From the NCBI GenBank assembly GCA_033964015.1, contig CM066920.1:11065912-11129911 (forward strand): 64,000 nucleotides of DNA, in the 5' to 3' direction. A program made the translations under genes and the position numbers. This document shows positions 26,301 through 35,920 of this stretch, in pieces. The DNA is from Scolanthus callimorphus (taxonomy: Eukaryota; Cnidaria; Anthozoa; Actiniaria; Edwardsiidae). The stretch's first letter is position 1; each line of letters starts with the position of its first letter. The notes beneath the pieces are model-generated. The model ran no database searches and was not told the DNA's origin. It worked only from the letters and a program-made list of their open reading frames with translations.

Positions 26301-27553
26301 AGGTTTCGGGGAAATATCCTTTTTGGTTTACTGACAGGCACCAACCCATTTCCATCATATGCACGCAGGTTGTCTCTCATTTTCCTTGCCACCTGAGTGA
26401 CCTGTTAGCAGGGAAGATTCAAACCGTTCAAAGTACAGTTTGTATTTGATGACAAAGTTTAAAAGGTGGCGGGTGGGCGTGCGACACCCGTGACAGATCA
26501 GGATGACAGTTCGTCACCTGTGACAGATCAAGATGACATTGCGTGACAGTTCGTCACCTGTGACAGATCAAGATGACATTGCGTGACAGTTCGTCACCTG
26601 TAACAGATCAAGATGATATTGCGTGACAGTTCGTCTAACCTGTGTATATTCTATAGCACAGCTTATATCGCTGCTTTCCCAAGCGTTTACACCATTCACA
26701 GTTATGACGTAACCTTCCGGAGCCGTGACGTTCCACCCACAAGTCATGTTAGGAAAGCCGGTTGTGTCGTTACCCCCCTGGCTTATTACTGCAAATACAT
26801 CGCCAGACGGGGGGAGCGTATACTGGATCACTGTGCTGGAGTTTGCCGTGCAGTTAGGCTGCGGCGATGCTGAGGAAATAACATAATAATTTCGCTATAA
26901 CTGTGACAATACATATTTGTCTATCATACGATTTTGTCACACAAGCGCCATGGAAACGAGGCCAAGCAGGACGCGGGTTTTGCTCATGTTGGAAAGCGAA
27001 GCCTAATGCTGGATTTTATTTTATGCCGTACAAAAGTTGACCAAGCTACCAAAAAGTTCTCCTTATTTGTTTTAGAACCAAAAAGTTGATTGCTTATTTC
27101 TATTATCTGCTTTGCCGGGTCATTCTCGGGAAACAAAATGGCGGAGAAACACCAATGGAGCGAGCTTTCTGTCAGCTTTGCCCGGGCTTTGGTAGAAGTA
27201 TCGACGTTGAGTTTCTCACTCTCGTTCACTTCTTTTTCTGTATTCCAGGGGCGGATCTAACCCCCCCCCCCCCCCCCTACCCACTGCATTCTAGCAGACA
27301 GACATTCCATGATGAAAACGTGAACGAATATTTTAAAAACACATCCATTTTCCATGCTTACTAGTATGGAGAATCGAGAATAAAGGAAATACGTTACAAC
27401 TTGTCAACGTTTATTGCAGCGGCTTCAGGTTAGTACTTCGTCTAAGGTATAAATCTCACCTTCGACACAACAAGCCAGAAATGAAACAGATGTAAGAGCT
27501 AAAAGAGTAAAAGAAGGCGACTTAGAAAAACAAGAAAGCCTGTAAAATTGCAT
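14130..27553 (-). CDS. Type I membrane protein with nine CUB domains (12 exons, 1276 aa)
   Basis: Exons in transcript order: 27553-27460, 26869-26640, 26129-25943, 25414-25180, 25044-24872, 24411-24031, 23596-23186, 22724-21936, 21577-21191, 19589-19212, 16152-15775, 14317-14130. All introns are GT-AG and the 3831 nt give one frame. Residues 1-30 are a signal peptide ([17 protein letters not shown]). CUB1 is split 1-0 and 0-1 over exons 2-3 and CUB2 over exons 4-5. CUB3, CUB4, CUB7, CUB8 and CUB9 each fill one phase 1-1 exon; exon 8 carries CUB5 and CUB6. Typical CUB signatures are visible, for example [18 protein letters not shown] in CUB2 and [16 protein letters not shown] in CUB8/9. A transmembrane segment ([21 protein letters not shown], about 1221-1243) precedes a short basic tail of about 33 residues with no catalytic domain. 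CUB8 and CUB9 are near-identical. Likely role is extracellular binding or adhesion; the ligand is unknown. Exon 8 may instead start at 22709, removing five residues. Confidence 0.8.
14482..14652. mobile_element. CAGGGAATTTCTGCAG-family MITE in the last CUB-gene intron
   Basis: Ends GGAATTTCTGCAGAAACCC and GGGTTTCTACAGAATTCCC are inverted, with inner AAAGCTGAATTTCC arms. Other members or fragments: 23664-23722, 28941-29112, 37831-37920, 50197-50358 and 63267-63320. Confidence 0.75.
14733..16622. repeat. Segmental duplication, copy 1 (contains CUB9 exon)
   Basis: Aligns to 18171-20059 at an offset of 3437-3438 bases with only a handful of differences, including one single-base gap near 15282, CTCG/CTTG near 15064 and TGAAAC/TAAAAC just past the exon donor. 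Includes the exon 15775-16152. The left edge joins unrelated sequence at 14732; the right edge joins the recombinase fragment at 16623. Confidence 0.9.
16610..17157 (+). pseudogene. Tyrosine-recombinase-like fragment (Crypton/DIRS-type), truncated
   Basis: An open frame of about 180 codons. It carries the pattern expected around the first catalytic Arg ([14 protein letters not shown]), a Lys hairpin (NYKTCQVYG), an [14 protein letters not shown] helix and [13 protein letters not shown]. These match the catalytic fold of eukaryotic tyrosine recombinases as I know it. The HxxR and Tyr motifs are absent because the frame runs directly into antisense 18S rRNA at about 17158; its last dozen codons are rRNA-derived. 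There is no start context of note, and the first codons overlap the edge of the segmental duplication. It is a fragment, not a working enzyme. Confidence 0.55.
17158..17406 (-). rRNA. 18S rRNA fragment (about 250 bp, not a functional gene)
   Basis: Read on the minus strand, this is the highly conserved 18S core: it includes GGTTGCAAAGCTGAAACTTA, AAGGAATTGACGGAAGGGCA, GTGGAGCCTGCGGCTTAATT and TGGTGGTGCATGGCCGTTCT, and ends near GTTAACGAACGAG. Only this internal part of the roughly 1.8 kb gene is present. It lies in an intron of the nine-CUB gene, directly joined to the recombinase fragment. Confidence 0.9.
17452..17606 (+). repeat. Decamer minisatellite TCATCTGNNT, block 1
   Basis: Tandem TCATCTGCCT and TCATCTGGGT decamers. 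Because 20 bases are not a multiple of three the array stays open in several frames, giving repetitive Ser/Phe/Ile/Cys/His/Leu open frames that are not genes. Confidence 0.85.
17607..17722 (+). repeat. Third, truncated copy of the duplication's left end
   Basis: About 116 bases starting TTTGCTGCACTCGGGATTTT match the first 116 bases of both 14733 and 18171 copies and stop at GAGGGATGT. Confidence 0.9.
17862..18170 (+). repeat. Decamer minisatellite TCATCTGNNT, block 2
   Basis: Same decamer array as 17452-17606, about 30 units, ending at the left edge of duplication copy 2. Confidence 0.85.
18171..20059. repeat. Segmental duplication, copy 2 (contains CUB8 exon)
   Basis: Near-identical to 14733-16622 and carries exon 19212-19589 with intact acceptor and donor. 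Downstream it continues into sequence absent from copy 1, including a GTCGATATTTGCGACT-rich element tail. Confidence 0.9.
20119..20379. mobile_element. 261 bp TIR element
   Basis: GCTACAATGGCGGACAAAAC at the left is inverted as GTTTTGTCCGCCATTGTAGC at the right; the arms extend through TTGGGACAC and GTGTCCCAA. It interrupts a TTTAGTCG-rich repeat that resumes after 20400. Confidence 0.8.
22671..22900. repeat. Tandem duplication (about 112 bp) over the acceptor of CUB exon 8
   Basis: 22671-22780 and 22783-22900 are diverged copies of one unit that holds the first roughly 50 bases of the exon, its acceptor region and upstream intron. The far copy has acceptor-like sites but no usable donor. 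Confidence 0.8.
23664..23722. mobile_element. Partial CAGGGAATTTCTGCAG-family MITE
   Basis: One terminus only: CCCATGGATGGGTTTCTGCA then GAAGTTCCCTG. A more decayed second piece follows to about 23900. Confidence 0.6.
24588..24790 (+). pseudogene. LINE reverse-transcriptase C-terminal remnant
   Basis: The translation reads [20 protein letters not shown], then [12 protein letters not shown] and RTRRHWTG with stops between. This fits the C-terminal tail common to many LINE polymerases (GHVxRM, then GKRxRGRPxTTWR). It lies in a CUB-gene intron, opposite in strand to the gene. Confidence 0.6.
25701..25926. mobile_element. TTAA-flanked TIR element, 226 bp
   Basis: AGAGCCTCTGTCAGCC at the left and GGCTGACTAGGGCTCT at the right are inverted and both flanked by TTAA (25697-25700, 25927-25930). 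A one-ended relative is near 11139-11280. TTAA duplication is typical of piggyBac and Kolobok superfamilies. Confidence 0.7.
26490..26636 (+). repeat. Tandem repeat, about 48 bp unit, next to a splice donor
   Basis: About three units of GACAGTTCGTCACCTGTGAC AGATCAAGATGACATTGCGT type. The last unit merges with the donor of CUB exon 2 at 26639. Confidence 0.75.
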
Positions 27554-27745
27554 AATATTTTCAAGGGCACTTGTTTTATTTCGTGATCTCAAAACTATTG
27601 TCAGTCAGCATGTGATGTTTGGGGTAATAATATCTTGTCTACACAGAAAGTTGACACATACGTCAATAACAGGACGAAAAGATAGTACTAAAAAAAACTC
27701 GTACGGCAACAACGAAGTCATGATTTATACCCCGTAAAATAATGC

Positions 27746-27753
27746 TTTTTATA
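27746..27753 (-). promoter_or_regulatory. Possible TATA box of the nine-CUB gene
   Basis: TATAAAAA on the minus strand, about 193 bases before the proposed ATG at 27553. The spacing is plausible for a short 5' UTR, but nothing else confirms a promoter. Confidence 0.3.
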
Positions 27754-27759
27754 AGCGCT

Positions 27760-28740
27760 TTTATGTCCGAACGCAAGATTTTCGAGATCTTCCCGATTTC
27801 GAGCTTCATTTTGCAGGGACACGTTTTCGTCAACAAGCATTTTGCTCACGGAAGCTCGAAAAGAGAAGAGGATACATGCAAGCCATGATGCAAGCTGATT
27901 ATAAATTTGAAGTCGTTTACAATATGCGTATCCGTGATGGCTATAAAGGTTCGCACCTTTATGATGTGTGTCATGGGTGTTTTACGAATTGCAGATATAT
28001 TCCCGATATATACTAGATCGGGGTCAGTTGAAATATAACACACTATGTCAAACAGTTTAACAAGATCATTAATAAAGGCATGACACAAGCAATAACGACT
28101 CAATATGATTTCAACCTACTAGCATAAGTACTGATCATTACTGATTCAGTTTCATTGCTTACCGAGTAATAGCCATCGTGGTCGTCGTCGAAGATAATAT
28201 GTCATCTCTTTGCCCTTTTTCTTGTCGCACGAAACGGATGAAAATTAGCCAACGCAGGCTCGTTGATAAGAGAACAAATTCGTGGCCAGGAAAGACACTG
28301 TTATGGCGTTGTACTGACTGTTAGTATAACATAATCATGGCACACCGCCATGGATATGGTCTCGCTATAGTTTCCCTGTTGTTTTCATGTTTTCTTTAGG
28401 GGTTAATATGTAACATGTGAAAATGAAAACGAGGCTCAACACAGGAGTCCCACGTAGCTTCGAGATACAGGCTCAGACGCAGTCGCCTCTTGTTGATAGG
28501 TGCGCGATGCATCATGAGGAATATTTATGCGATAATCCTTTTTGCTCATACCGAGTAACGCAATCAATCAAACATTTTATTTGATTATTTTTGATTATTA
28601 TTAATTCTACTAGCGGTGTTTCCATTGAAAGTAAACGCGAACGCGATTTTACATGCCATTGGTATACACTTGATTTTGTTATTTCTGCTTCTGTCTAGGG
28701 TTATTATTTGATTGACAGCAAATTCTTTTATTCTACAAAA
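27760..28740. other. No supported gene
   Basis: Region upstream of the nine-CUB gene. Short frames only; part could be its promoter or 5' UTR, but no further motif is convincing. Confidence 0.35.
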
Positions 28741-28745
28741 CTTTG

Positions 28746-28747
28746 CC

Positions 28748-28799
<52 letters not shown>
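28746..28799. repeat. Poly-C then poly-A tract
   Basis: About 23 C followed directly by about 31 A. The length is probably uncertain in the assembly. Confidence 0.9.
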
Positions 28800-28800
<1 letters not shown>

Positions 28801-28940
28801 AGCCCAAAAGGCTGCTCGTCGGCGCCTTTGTGTTTTGGTCAGCTGCGCAGCTGGCAAAGTGACTTTTCTAGCAAATTCTGACCGCAAAGTCAGAAAAGGC
28901 CAAGTGCGACCCCTGCCTAACATTGATTAGAGAACGTGCA

Positions 28941-29112
28941 CAGGAAATTTCTGCAGAAACCCATCCATGGGAAAAGCTTAATTTCCCATGGTAGAAGATA
29001 GGGAGGTGTTCGGGTTTCCCATGGCTATCCATCTGATTTCCGATCACTTTCCATGTGTGTGCCTTGGGAAATTCAGCTTTTCCCATGAATGGGTTTCTGC
29101 AGAAATTCCCTG
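28941..29112. mobile_element. Full-length CAGGGAATTTCTGCAG-family MITE
   Basis: CAGGAAATTTCTGCAGAAAC at the left is inverted as GTTTCTGCAGAAATTCCCTG at the right, with inner TCCCATGG arms. It is the clearest two-ended copy of the family in the window. Confidence 0.85.
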
Positions 29113-29290
29113 TGAGCTACATTGCTTCCCATTGTTTCAAAATCATAATATTTTCATTTCTCTTGCCAACAGTTCCCTTGAAGATATTACTTCAAGCCTA
29201 TTTACAAGTACAAACTCCAGCTCATTATAATTTTCAGTCAAGCTCTCAAACACAAATATAATAAACTTAAGATTTTGCGGCTGACAAAGA

Positions 29291-30114
29291 TAGTGAGCTA
29301 CTGTTGTAATCTTCTACTCTAAATAATAGTTAATAAGTGGAATGGTTGGGAAGCCCTTTGAGGTTAAGAGGGGCTATCGCGTGTTATTACATAGCTCGTG
29401 TTTATTCGATCAAAGCGCGCGCTCTGATTGGTTCTATCATGGTCACGTGGCGGGCTACAAATTCAATGTAGCCCGCGCGGGCTACAATTAAAAAATTGTT
29501 GCCCGCGCGGGCGACATCGCTAGAGCGAGAAATTTAGGCGGACTATTTTTACAGTATTTTCTTTTTGCTATATAATAAAACACTTAATGACTGCACCCTC
29601 GTGAAACAGCGAGTTTTGTTTTCCCGAGAATCTCGATGTTTCCCGAGACGAAGTCGAGGGAAACATCGATATTCGAGGGAAAACAAAACTCGCTGTTTCC
29701 CTCGGAAGCAGTCATTAAGTGTATAATATTGACCCTGCACAATGTTTTGTTTGATGCTCATCTAGTATGCATGTCTGGTTGTATTCTGACTCCTACTGGC
29801 TGAATTTTGGTGCTTTATGACCCTGCACAAACAAAAAGGATTCCTCTGAAAAAGTGAATACAGACGAGTAACAGGGTGTTAGGTTTCCTAACCATTCCCC
29901 TTTAGAAACTATGTCTACATCTAGCAACATCTACTAGCAAAAGTAAGTTAGGGGGTAACTGTGCACCGGGGACCTCAGGTTTGTTCTGTTACGAGTTATA
30001 CACGTAAAATATAGTTGCTTTAGTCATTACAGTCAAAAGACATGAAACGTGCCCCCCTAGAGTTAAATAATCAATTCATATTGAGTTCATTATTCAATCC
30101 AAAAATACATACGG
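29291..30114. repeat. Left copy of a 480 bp direct repeat, with a 342 bp insertion
   Basis: Matches 34986-35920 once insertions are removed (480 versus 479 bases). The inserted DNA is 29384-29725. The right edge at 30114 cuts off the reverse transcriptase frame. Confidence 0.8.
29384..29725. mobile_element. Hairpin insertion in the left direct repeat
   Basis: Absent from the sister copy at 35075. ACACTTAATGACTGC near 29580 is inverted near 29707 and GTTTTGTTTTCCC is inverted as GGGAAAACAAAAC, forming a long hairpin. The 5' part has repeated GCCCGCGCGGGC palindromes. Confidence 0.75.
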
Positions 30115-30783
30115 TATTGTAAACGAAAGCACTTGCTTTCCAACCAAATGGGAGGGTGGAGTAAGTGAGATACCATCCCCCCCATTGAAGGCCGAAGTAG
30201 GTGGAGGACTCTGGGTGAAGTCGAATGTGGTCATAGCCACTTTTATCGTCAAATGTTGACTGATAGTGGCCTGGGTTGACATAACGAGGGAGGTCTGTAA
30301 GGTAATCCAGCTTGAAGGGAGAGTCCTTTATCCAGAGGTTAAGGAAACGCTCGTCATGGCACATGCGCGGTTTTTTTGGTTCAATGGTAATAGGCATGAC
30401 GAGGTATGGGGGTTCTACCACACCGACCCGCCCGATAACGTTTAAAGAGCCGTTAGATATTCTGTCCATTATAGTACGGGAGATGAATTCATCAAAAGGG
30501 CGGCAAGACTGTGAATTCGGGAAATGCATACTAGGAGGAGGTAGCTGTGATAGAATTTTCCTTGAAATGTTCCCTCAAATAGTGTGAAAAAATCCGTAAT
30601 ATAAACACCATCACGGATTATAGATAGTACGAACTCCCTATGGTTAAAGTCCGCGCATATCTGTTCCCATTGTGGAAGATGATTGGAAAGGTTTCCCGCG
30701 GTGAAATGATCCGGGTCCCGAAACTGCAGTATGGATGGGGATGCGAAAACGGCACCTTTGGCTACCATTTGAATTGATGGCAT
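30115..30783 (-). pseudogene. DIRS-like retroelement reverse transcriptase, frameshifted and truncated
   Basis: Two frames overlap near 30529. The upstream one has FTAGNLSNHLPQWEQIC and FVLSIIRDGVYI. The downstream one has VMPITIEPKKPRMCHDERF, LNLWIKDSPFKLDYL, FDDKSGYDHIRLHPES and TYSTLPFGWKASAFVYNTV, the finger and palm start of a reverse transcriptase. A frameshift separates them, and the frame stops where the direct repeat begins at 30114, before the YxDD active site. RNase H and any integrase or recombinase are missing, so it is dead. The DIRS-type assignment rests on motif memory and is moderate. Confidence 0.75.
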
Positions 30784-31338
30784 TGGCCCGACCCAGCTAG
30801 TGGGGTTGCTTTCCCTAATACACCATAACGTAGGCTTGGTACGTTGTGTGACACGTGTAGCGCAAAATCTTGAAAATTCCTGCGAAGGATCGAGAAACGG
30901 GTCTTAATGGCTGGGAGACCAAAAAATGAACACATAAAACTAAGCTTTAAATTATATAGGGAAAGTCCACACTAACCAAGTCGGGCCAAAAACTCATCGA
31001 GGATGAATTAAAGGGTATCTATAAGATAACCCATATTGGCGCGACTAGGATAATGAGTACTTAAAAAGGATAACTGTGAAAACTGACTATCTAGAAAAGC
31101 GAGCAGACTGAGAAGGGGAAAGGTCTGCCAAAAAAATGCAAAGTAAGTAGCGGGTGAGTGGCATGGAGAGACCCCTAAAATTGCAATTACATGTAACCCC
31201 GGATCTAGGATAATGGAGAATAATAAATTGTAAAAACAAAGAGGGAACATATAATAATATGCCATGGATTTTATTAATGAATCAAAGAAGAAATGAATAC
31301 TCAAATACATTTAAAGTTAAATTATTCATGATCAGCGC

Positions 31339-31826
31339 TCATTTCCTACCGCCAGCGCCTCTTCTATTGTAGGCTCCACGGTTGCTTCTGGGCATCCAGC
31401 AATCTCTAGAAAAATGGCCCCGACGGCCACAATTGTAGCAGGCGCCCCGGGGGGGGGCGCTGTAGGAGAGTAGCTGGCAGGTCTGGGTAGACCCAATGGC
31501 GGAGGGATCGGAGGAGGAGATTGCTTTGGGTACTGCAATCTCCTCATCCGATCCGATGAGGTTAAGGAGAATCCGCTGGAACGATGCCGGGGTGCCCACT
31601 AGACTTCTGGTTTGGCGCAAGATGATGGAGAATCTATTTGCCTTGTCATGCCCCTTTTGCCTAGCCACATCGCAAAGAGTTTTCAGGGATGCTAACGTGG
31701 CATGAGGGTCAAATATTTGCGCTGGACGGCGAAGTAGTGCTCTTGTATTTGTGAGGGCCGTGTCAACTGACTTATCGTCGGTTAAGGCCTTAGGTAGTTT
31801 CAGCTCTTTTCTGATATCTTCGAGCT
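31339..31826 (-). pseudogene. Gag-like protein with CCHC zinc knuckle
   Basis: An open frame of about 160 codons ending in CYNCGRRGHFSRDC, a standard CX2CX4HX4C knuckle, and an Arg/Gly-rich tail. The 5' boundary is a good acceptor (T-rich tract, CCCAG at 31827), so it may be the second exon of a Gag gene. It lies upstream of the reverse transcriptase in the same orientation, as in retroelements. Confidence 0.65.
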
Positions 31827-32539
31827 GGGAAAAAAAAACAAAGGTGGAAAATAAGCTATTGCTCCAGGCCCAATGCAACATGGGCTACCTGTGGTATACA
31901 TCCGTTATACATAGGTTTCTCATGCTGTAATTTCTCATTAAAATGCATTATTATTAAAATGATTTTTTTAAAGCATTTACCCCTGAACACGACTAACAAT
32001 GTATTATATGAGTCTAACTAACCAAGTTTGACCCTGAACAAACCAACATGCCTTAAAAAAAAACATTGAGACGCCCTATTTAAGAGGTTGCGTCACGGTA
32101 ATTTGAGTAAATTGTAAATACATGGCTCTATATTTGTATGTAATAAACCCGAAATCACTTATATCACTTGGTATTAGGCTAACGGGCAATGTAGGCAAGT
32201 TTTAGTGGCAAAACGTCTGATTCATAAGCAAATTTTGGTTAGGAGTTTAAAAACTTAAAATCTTGTTTGAAAACTCTTAAAACTGTCATCCTGACCAGAT
32301 TTCGAAAACTCGTTGTTGCAATCCGTTTCCGTCCGCTATATAACAGGTCCATAAAGCCTACAATCATGATATATGTATAGATAAAGGGCTACTTAACAAA
32401 CCTAGATTAATATTTTGACTATCCACGGTTATTTGCGTGTATTTTACATCACCAAAAGTGTGCTAAAATCGTGACACACTTTAAGGATTCGACACACGAG
32501 CCAACAGTGCGTGCATTACATATATTTTGAAGAAATCTG

Positions 32540-33125
32540 ATTTAGGGCTTGCCACCCAGTAAACAATGTATTTCAAATAAATCCAAGTTAAGGCTCGACA
32601 CACTCGCCAACAATGTATAGATGTATTTTTAATAAGTCCAATTTAGGGCTCGACGCACGAGCCGACAGCATATAGAGGCATTTTGAATAAGTCCAATTTA
32701 GGGCTCGACACACGAGCCGACAACATATAGAGGCATTTTGAATAAGTCCAATTTAGGGCTCGACGCACGAGCCGACAGCATATAGAGGCATTTTGAATAA
32801 GTCCAATTTAGGGCTCGACGCACGAGCCGACAACATATAGAGGCATTTTTAATAAGTCCAATTTAGGGCTCGACACACGAGCCGACAACATATAGAGGCA
32901 TTTTGAATAAGTCCAATTTAGGGCTCGACGCACGAGCCGACAGTATATCGATGTATTTTGAATAAGTCCAATTTAGGGCTCGACACACGAGCCGACAGCA
33001 TATAGAGGCATTTTGAATAAGTCCAAATTAGGGCTCGACGCACGAGCCAACAGTATATAGATGCGTTTTGAATAAGTCCAATTTAGGGCTCGACACTCGA
33101 GCAACAGTATACGATGCATTTTGAA
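32540..33125 (-). repeat. Minisatellite, 55 bp unit with internal hairpin
   Basis: About ten units of GGGCTCGACGCACGAGCC followed by GACAGCATATAGAGGCATTT and TGAATAAGTCCAATTTA. Each contains the inverted GGCTCG/CGAGCC pair. It lies between the Gag-like frame and a possible Gag first exon. Confidence 0.9.
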
Positions 33126-33236
33126 ATCGGATAACGGCTAGGCACACAGTAAACAAACGATTGACAAAACGACTATGCACGATAGGGGAGTTACTATGCA
33201 CGAATCTAAAATAGTATAAATTGAAAACATTTTTAC

Positions 33237-33382
33237 CTCGTTTCCTTCTCTCGCCGGTTCAATGATCCCAGCAGCGGCTCTGGAACAAGCGGGTCGGCGG
33301 GTACATCTGGAACAGCAACTGCTGGGGCAGGATCTGCCAAGGCGGCCAATTCTGCTGCCGCAGGCTCACGCGGGACAGCCAT
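33237..33382 (-). CDS. Possible first exon of the Gag-like gene
   Basis: ATG at 33382 opens 48 codons rich in Pro, Ala and Glu (MAVPREPAAAELAALADPAP) ending at a good donor (GAG|GTAAAA). The donor phase is 2, which does not fit the phase 0 acceptor at 31827, so either another exon is missing or the element is damaged. Confidence 0.35.
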
Positions 33383-33605
33383 GAATGAAATATGTAAGCT
33401 AAAGGAACTTTTGAGGCGAGAATACTTACACCGTAAGAGAAAACATAGGGCTACGGCTACGATGTCCCTAAAACCTAGGGAATTAACACAAAATAAAAGT
33501 ATAGGCTGAGGCGACGTAGCAACGTGAAACTAAAAAGAAATCTACTAGCGACTCACCGGCTCACGTATCTTCTAAGTGAAAAGGCCCTGATTCAATGTCA
33601 GGGTT

Positions 33606-34854
33606 GGGTTTCCACAAAACACTGACCCCCGGTCCATGGACCTCTCGTGGACCCTGGTCCATGGACCCCCTATAAAACATAGTATTTTTTCGAAAAAATA
33701 AATGCCGAGAGGAATATAAAAGTGTACACACAAAATTTGTGTTGTATGAAATGGAAAATTGGCGAACATGAGCACAAAAATGAGCCCTATAACAGCACAT
33801 CGAAATAAATTATGCACAAAAAACCTTCCAGGCCGTCCTTTATTACAGCCATTCTCAGTTACACGCGGTTATCGGGAAAAAAGCTTGCAAGCGAAAACTC
33901 GTTCGTCTGTCGGCAAAAGCACGTGCATTGCCATACAAACTTTGACAAGAAACAAGTTTTTGCTTGCAAGCTTTTTTCCCAGGGACCGCGTGTAACTGAT
34001 AATGGCTGTAATGAAATCCGCAATGATGGAGGATTACACAAGTCACACAGGTAAGCTAAGACCTACGGCAAATGCCGTGCCAGAGTCGCGTCGTTCCAAT
34101 ACAAAACAATAGAAATTTCTTGATTATAAAGCATAATGAAGCGGCGTCCTTTGAAAAAGGAAAGGTTCGACAGAAGAAGAGCGGCTGAAGTTCGGCGTTT
34201 GCCTAAGACCCCGGTCCACACTACACCGCTTTCAAACGCGTTTTCTAAAGCGTTTTCGTACGGATACGCGTTGTAGAGTGGAGGGGCGAAAACGATAAGT
34301 GTGGACGCAAATATTTTGAAAACGGAGCACAAAGTATCCATTTCCGTTTGAAAATAGTGTATAGTAGTGTGGACGGGGTCTAAATTCGCCCCTAAAGACC
34401 TTGAAGATGACTCACCTTACGCCACCTTACCTAATGACTTATTACCTGTCATTCAAGGAGGCATAAGGTGATGAGTCATCTTCAAGGTCTATTAAACTAA
34501 GAAATTAAGAAATCTTAGATACTAATACAAACTTGACCTTTAGCAGTCTTTAGGGGCGAATTTAGCTTACCTGTGTGACTTATGCCGATTTCAATTTCTG
34601 TGAGCATGCTGCTATGTGAGAAATCCTCGGCTCATTTTTTTTTGCGTTCATGTTTGCCGATTTTCCTTTTCATACGATACAAATTTTGCGTGTCGCTTCT
34701 ATATTCCTCTCGGCTTTTTTTTTCGAAAAAACGCTTATGTTTTATAGGGGTCCATGGACCAGGGGGTCCCCCATGGACCAGGGTCCACGAGGGGTCCATG
34801 GACCGGGGTCCGCGAGAGGTCCATGGACCGGGGGTCAGTGTTTTGTGGAAACCC
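33606..34854. mobile_element. 1.25 kb TIR element with 9 bp target duplication, nested
   Basis: GGGTTTCCACAAAACACTGA at the left is inverted at the right end (TCAGTGTTTTGTGGAAACCC). Both flanks carry GTCAGGGTT (33597-33605, 34855-34863). Long arms contain repeated palindromic GGTCCATGGACC. Inside sit a TTACACGCGG hairpin (about 33855-34000), the TACGGCAAA MITE (34064-34204) and the GACCCCGGTCCACAC MITE (34207-34380). A 9 bp duplication with long arms suggests a Mutator-like element. Confidence 0.8.
34207..34380. mobile_element. 174 bp Harbinger-type MITE, TAA duplication
   Basis: GACCCCGGTCCACACTA at the left, inverted as TAGTGTGGACGGGGTC at the right, flanked by TAA at 34204-34206 and 34381-34383. 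Confidence 0.8.
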
Positions 34855-34985
34855 GTCAGGGTTCCGTTAAATAAGACGAGAGTTGTCAAAGGAATGCGTC
34901 TTTTAATAAACAATACTCTGTTACACAATAGGGTTATGCAACCCACACCTTTCGAGACTTTGCGGCGTAATTATACTCAATGAAA

Positions 34986-35920
34986 ATAGTAAGCTACTGT
35001 TGTAATCTTCTACTCTAAATAATAGTTAATGAGTGGAATGGTTGGGAAGCCCTTTGAGGTTCAGAGGGGCTATCGCGTGATATTGACCCTGCACAATGTT
35101 TTGTTTGATGCTCATCTAGTATGCATGTCTGGTTGTATTCTGACTCCTACTGGCCGAATTTTGGTGCTTTATGACCCTGCACAAACAAAAAGGATTCCTC
35201 TGAAAAAGTGAACACAGACGAGTAACAGGGTGTTAGGTTTCCTAACCATTCCCCTTTAGAAACTATGTCTATATCTAGCAGCATCTACTAGCAAAAGTAA
35301 GTTAGGGGGTAACTGTGCACCGGGGACCTCAGGTTTGTTCTGTTACGAGTTATACACGTAAAATATAGTTGCTTTAGTCATTACAGTCAAAAGACATGAA
35401 GCGTGCCCCCCGGGGGGGGACTCCCATATTTTTTGACCGGGGATGATCGTCGGAAATTTTCAGTTTCACCCCTAAAAGATACCAAACATGGCGGGCCATA
35501 GCGTGGCTCAAAAAAATTATTACCCTAAAAGATACCCTAAAAGATGAGGTCTTATGTGCCAAGTAGGCGCGAAGGACACAGGTAACAGGGGAAAAATACC
35601 CATGAAGACATTTCCGTGTTTGTTTCTAATTCATCGTCTTCTCATCGAATAATCTCTCTTTCTTACACGGTTTTTAGAAGCACCATCATGAGAAAAAGCA
35701 ATTTGGACACAGTTTCGGCCCTAAAAGATACCAATCTGCCTAAAATTTATTGAAGATCAAGATCACCCCTAAAAGAGACCAAACCAACGTGATTTTAACC
35801 CCTAAAAGATACGACGATCATCCCCGGTCAAAAAATTTGGGAGTCCCCCCCCGGGGCGTGCCCCCCTAGAGTTAAATAATCAATTCATTATTGAGTTCAT
35901 TATTCAATCCAAAAATACAT
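34986..35920. repeat. Right copy of the 480 bp direct repeat, with a 448 bp insertion
   Basis: Matches 29291-30114. Its 3' part continues into an inverted repeat: ACAGTCAAAAGACATGAAGC near 35386 returns inverted near 36075-36094. Confidence 0.8.
35409..35856. mobile_element. 448 bp CCCGGGGGG-family element with proven empty site
   Basis: CCCGGGGGGGGACTCCCATA and its inverse bound the element. GCGTGCCC occurs at 35401-35408 and 35857-35864. The sister repeat at 30045-30056 has a single copy of this site without the element. CCCCTAAAAGATACC repeats fill the inside. Confidence 0.85.

Noticed and set aside
32540..33125. CRISPR-like repeat-spacer array
   Set aside because: Units are contiguous 55 bp repeats with no unique spacers, in a eukaryotic context.
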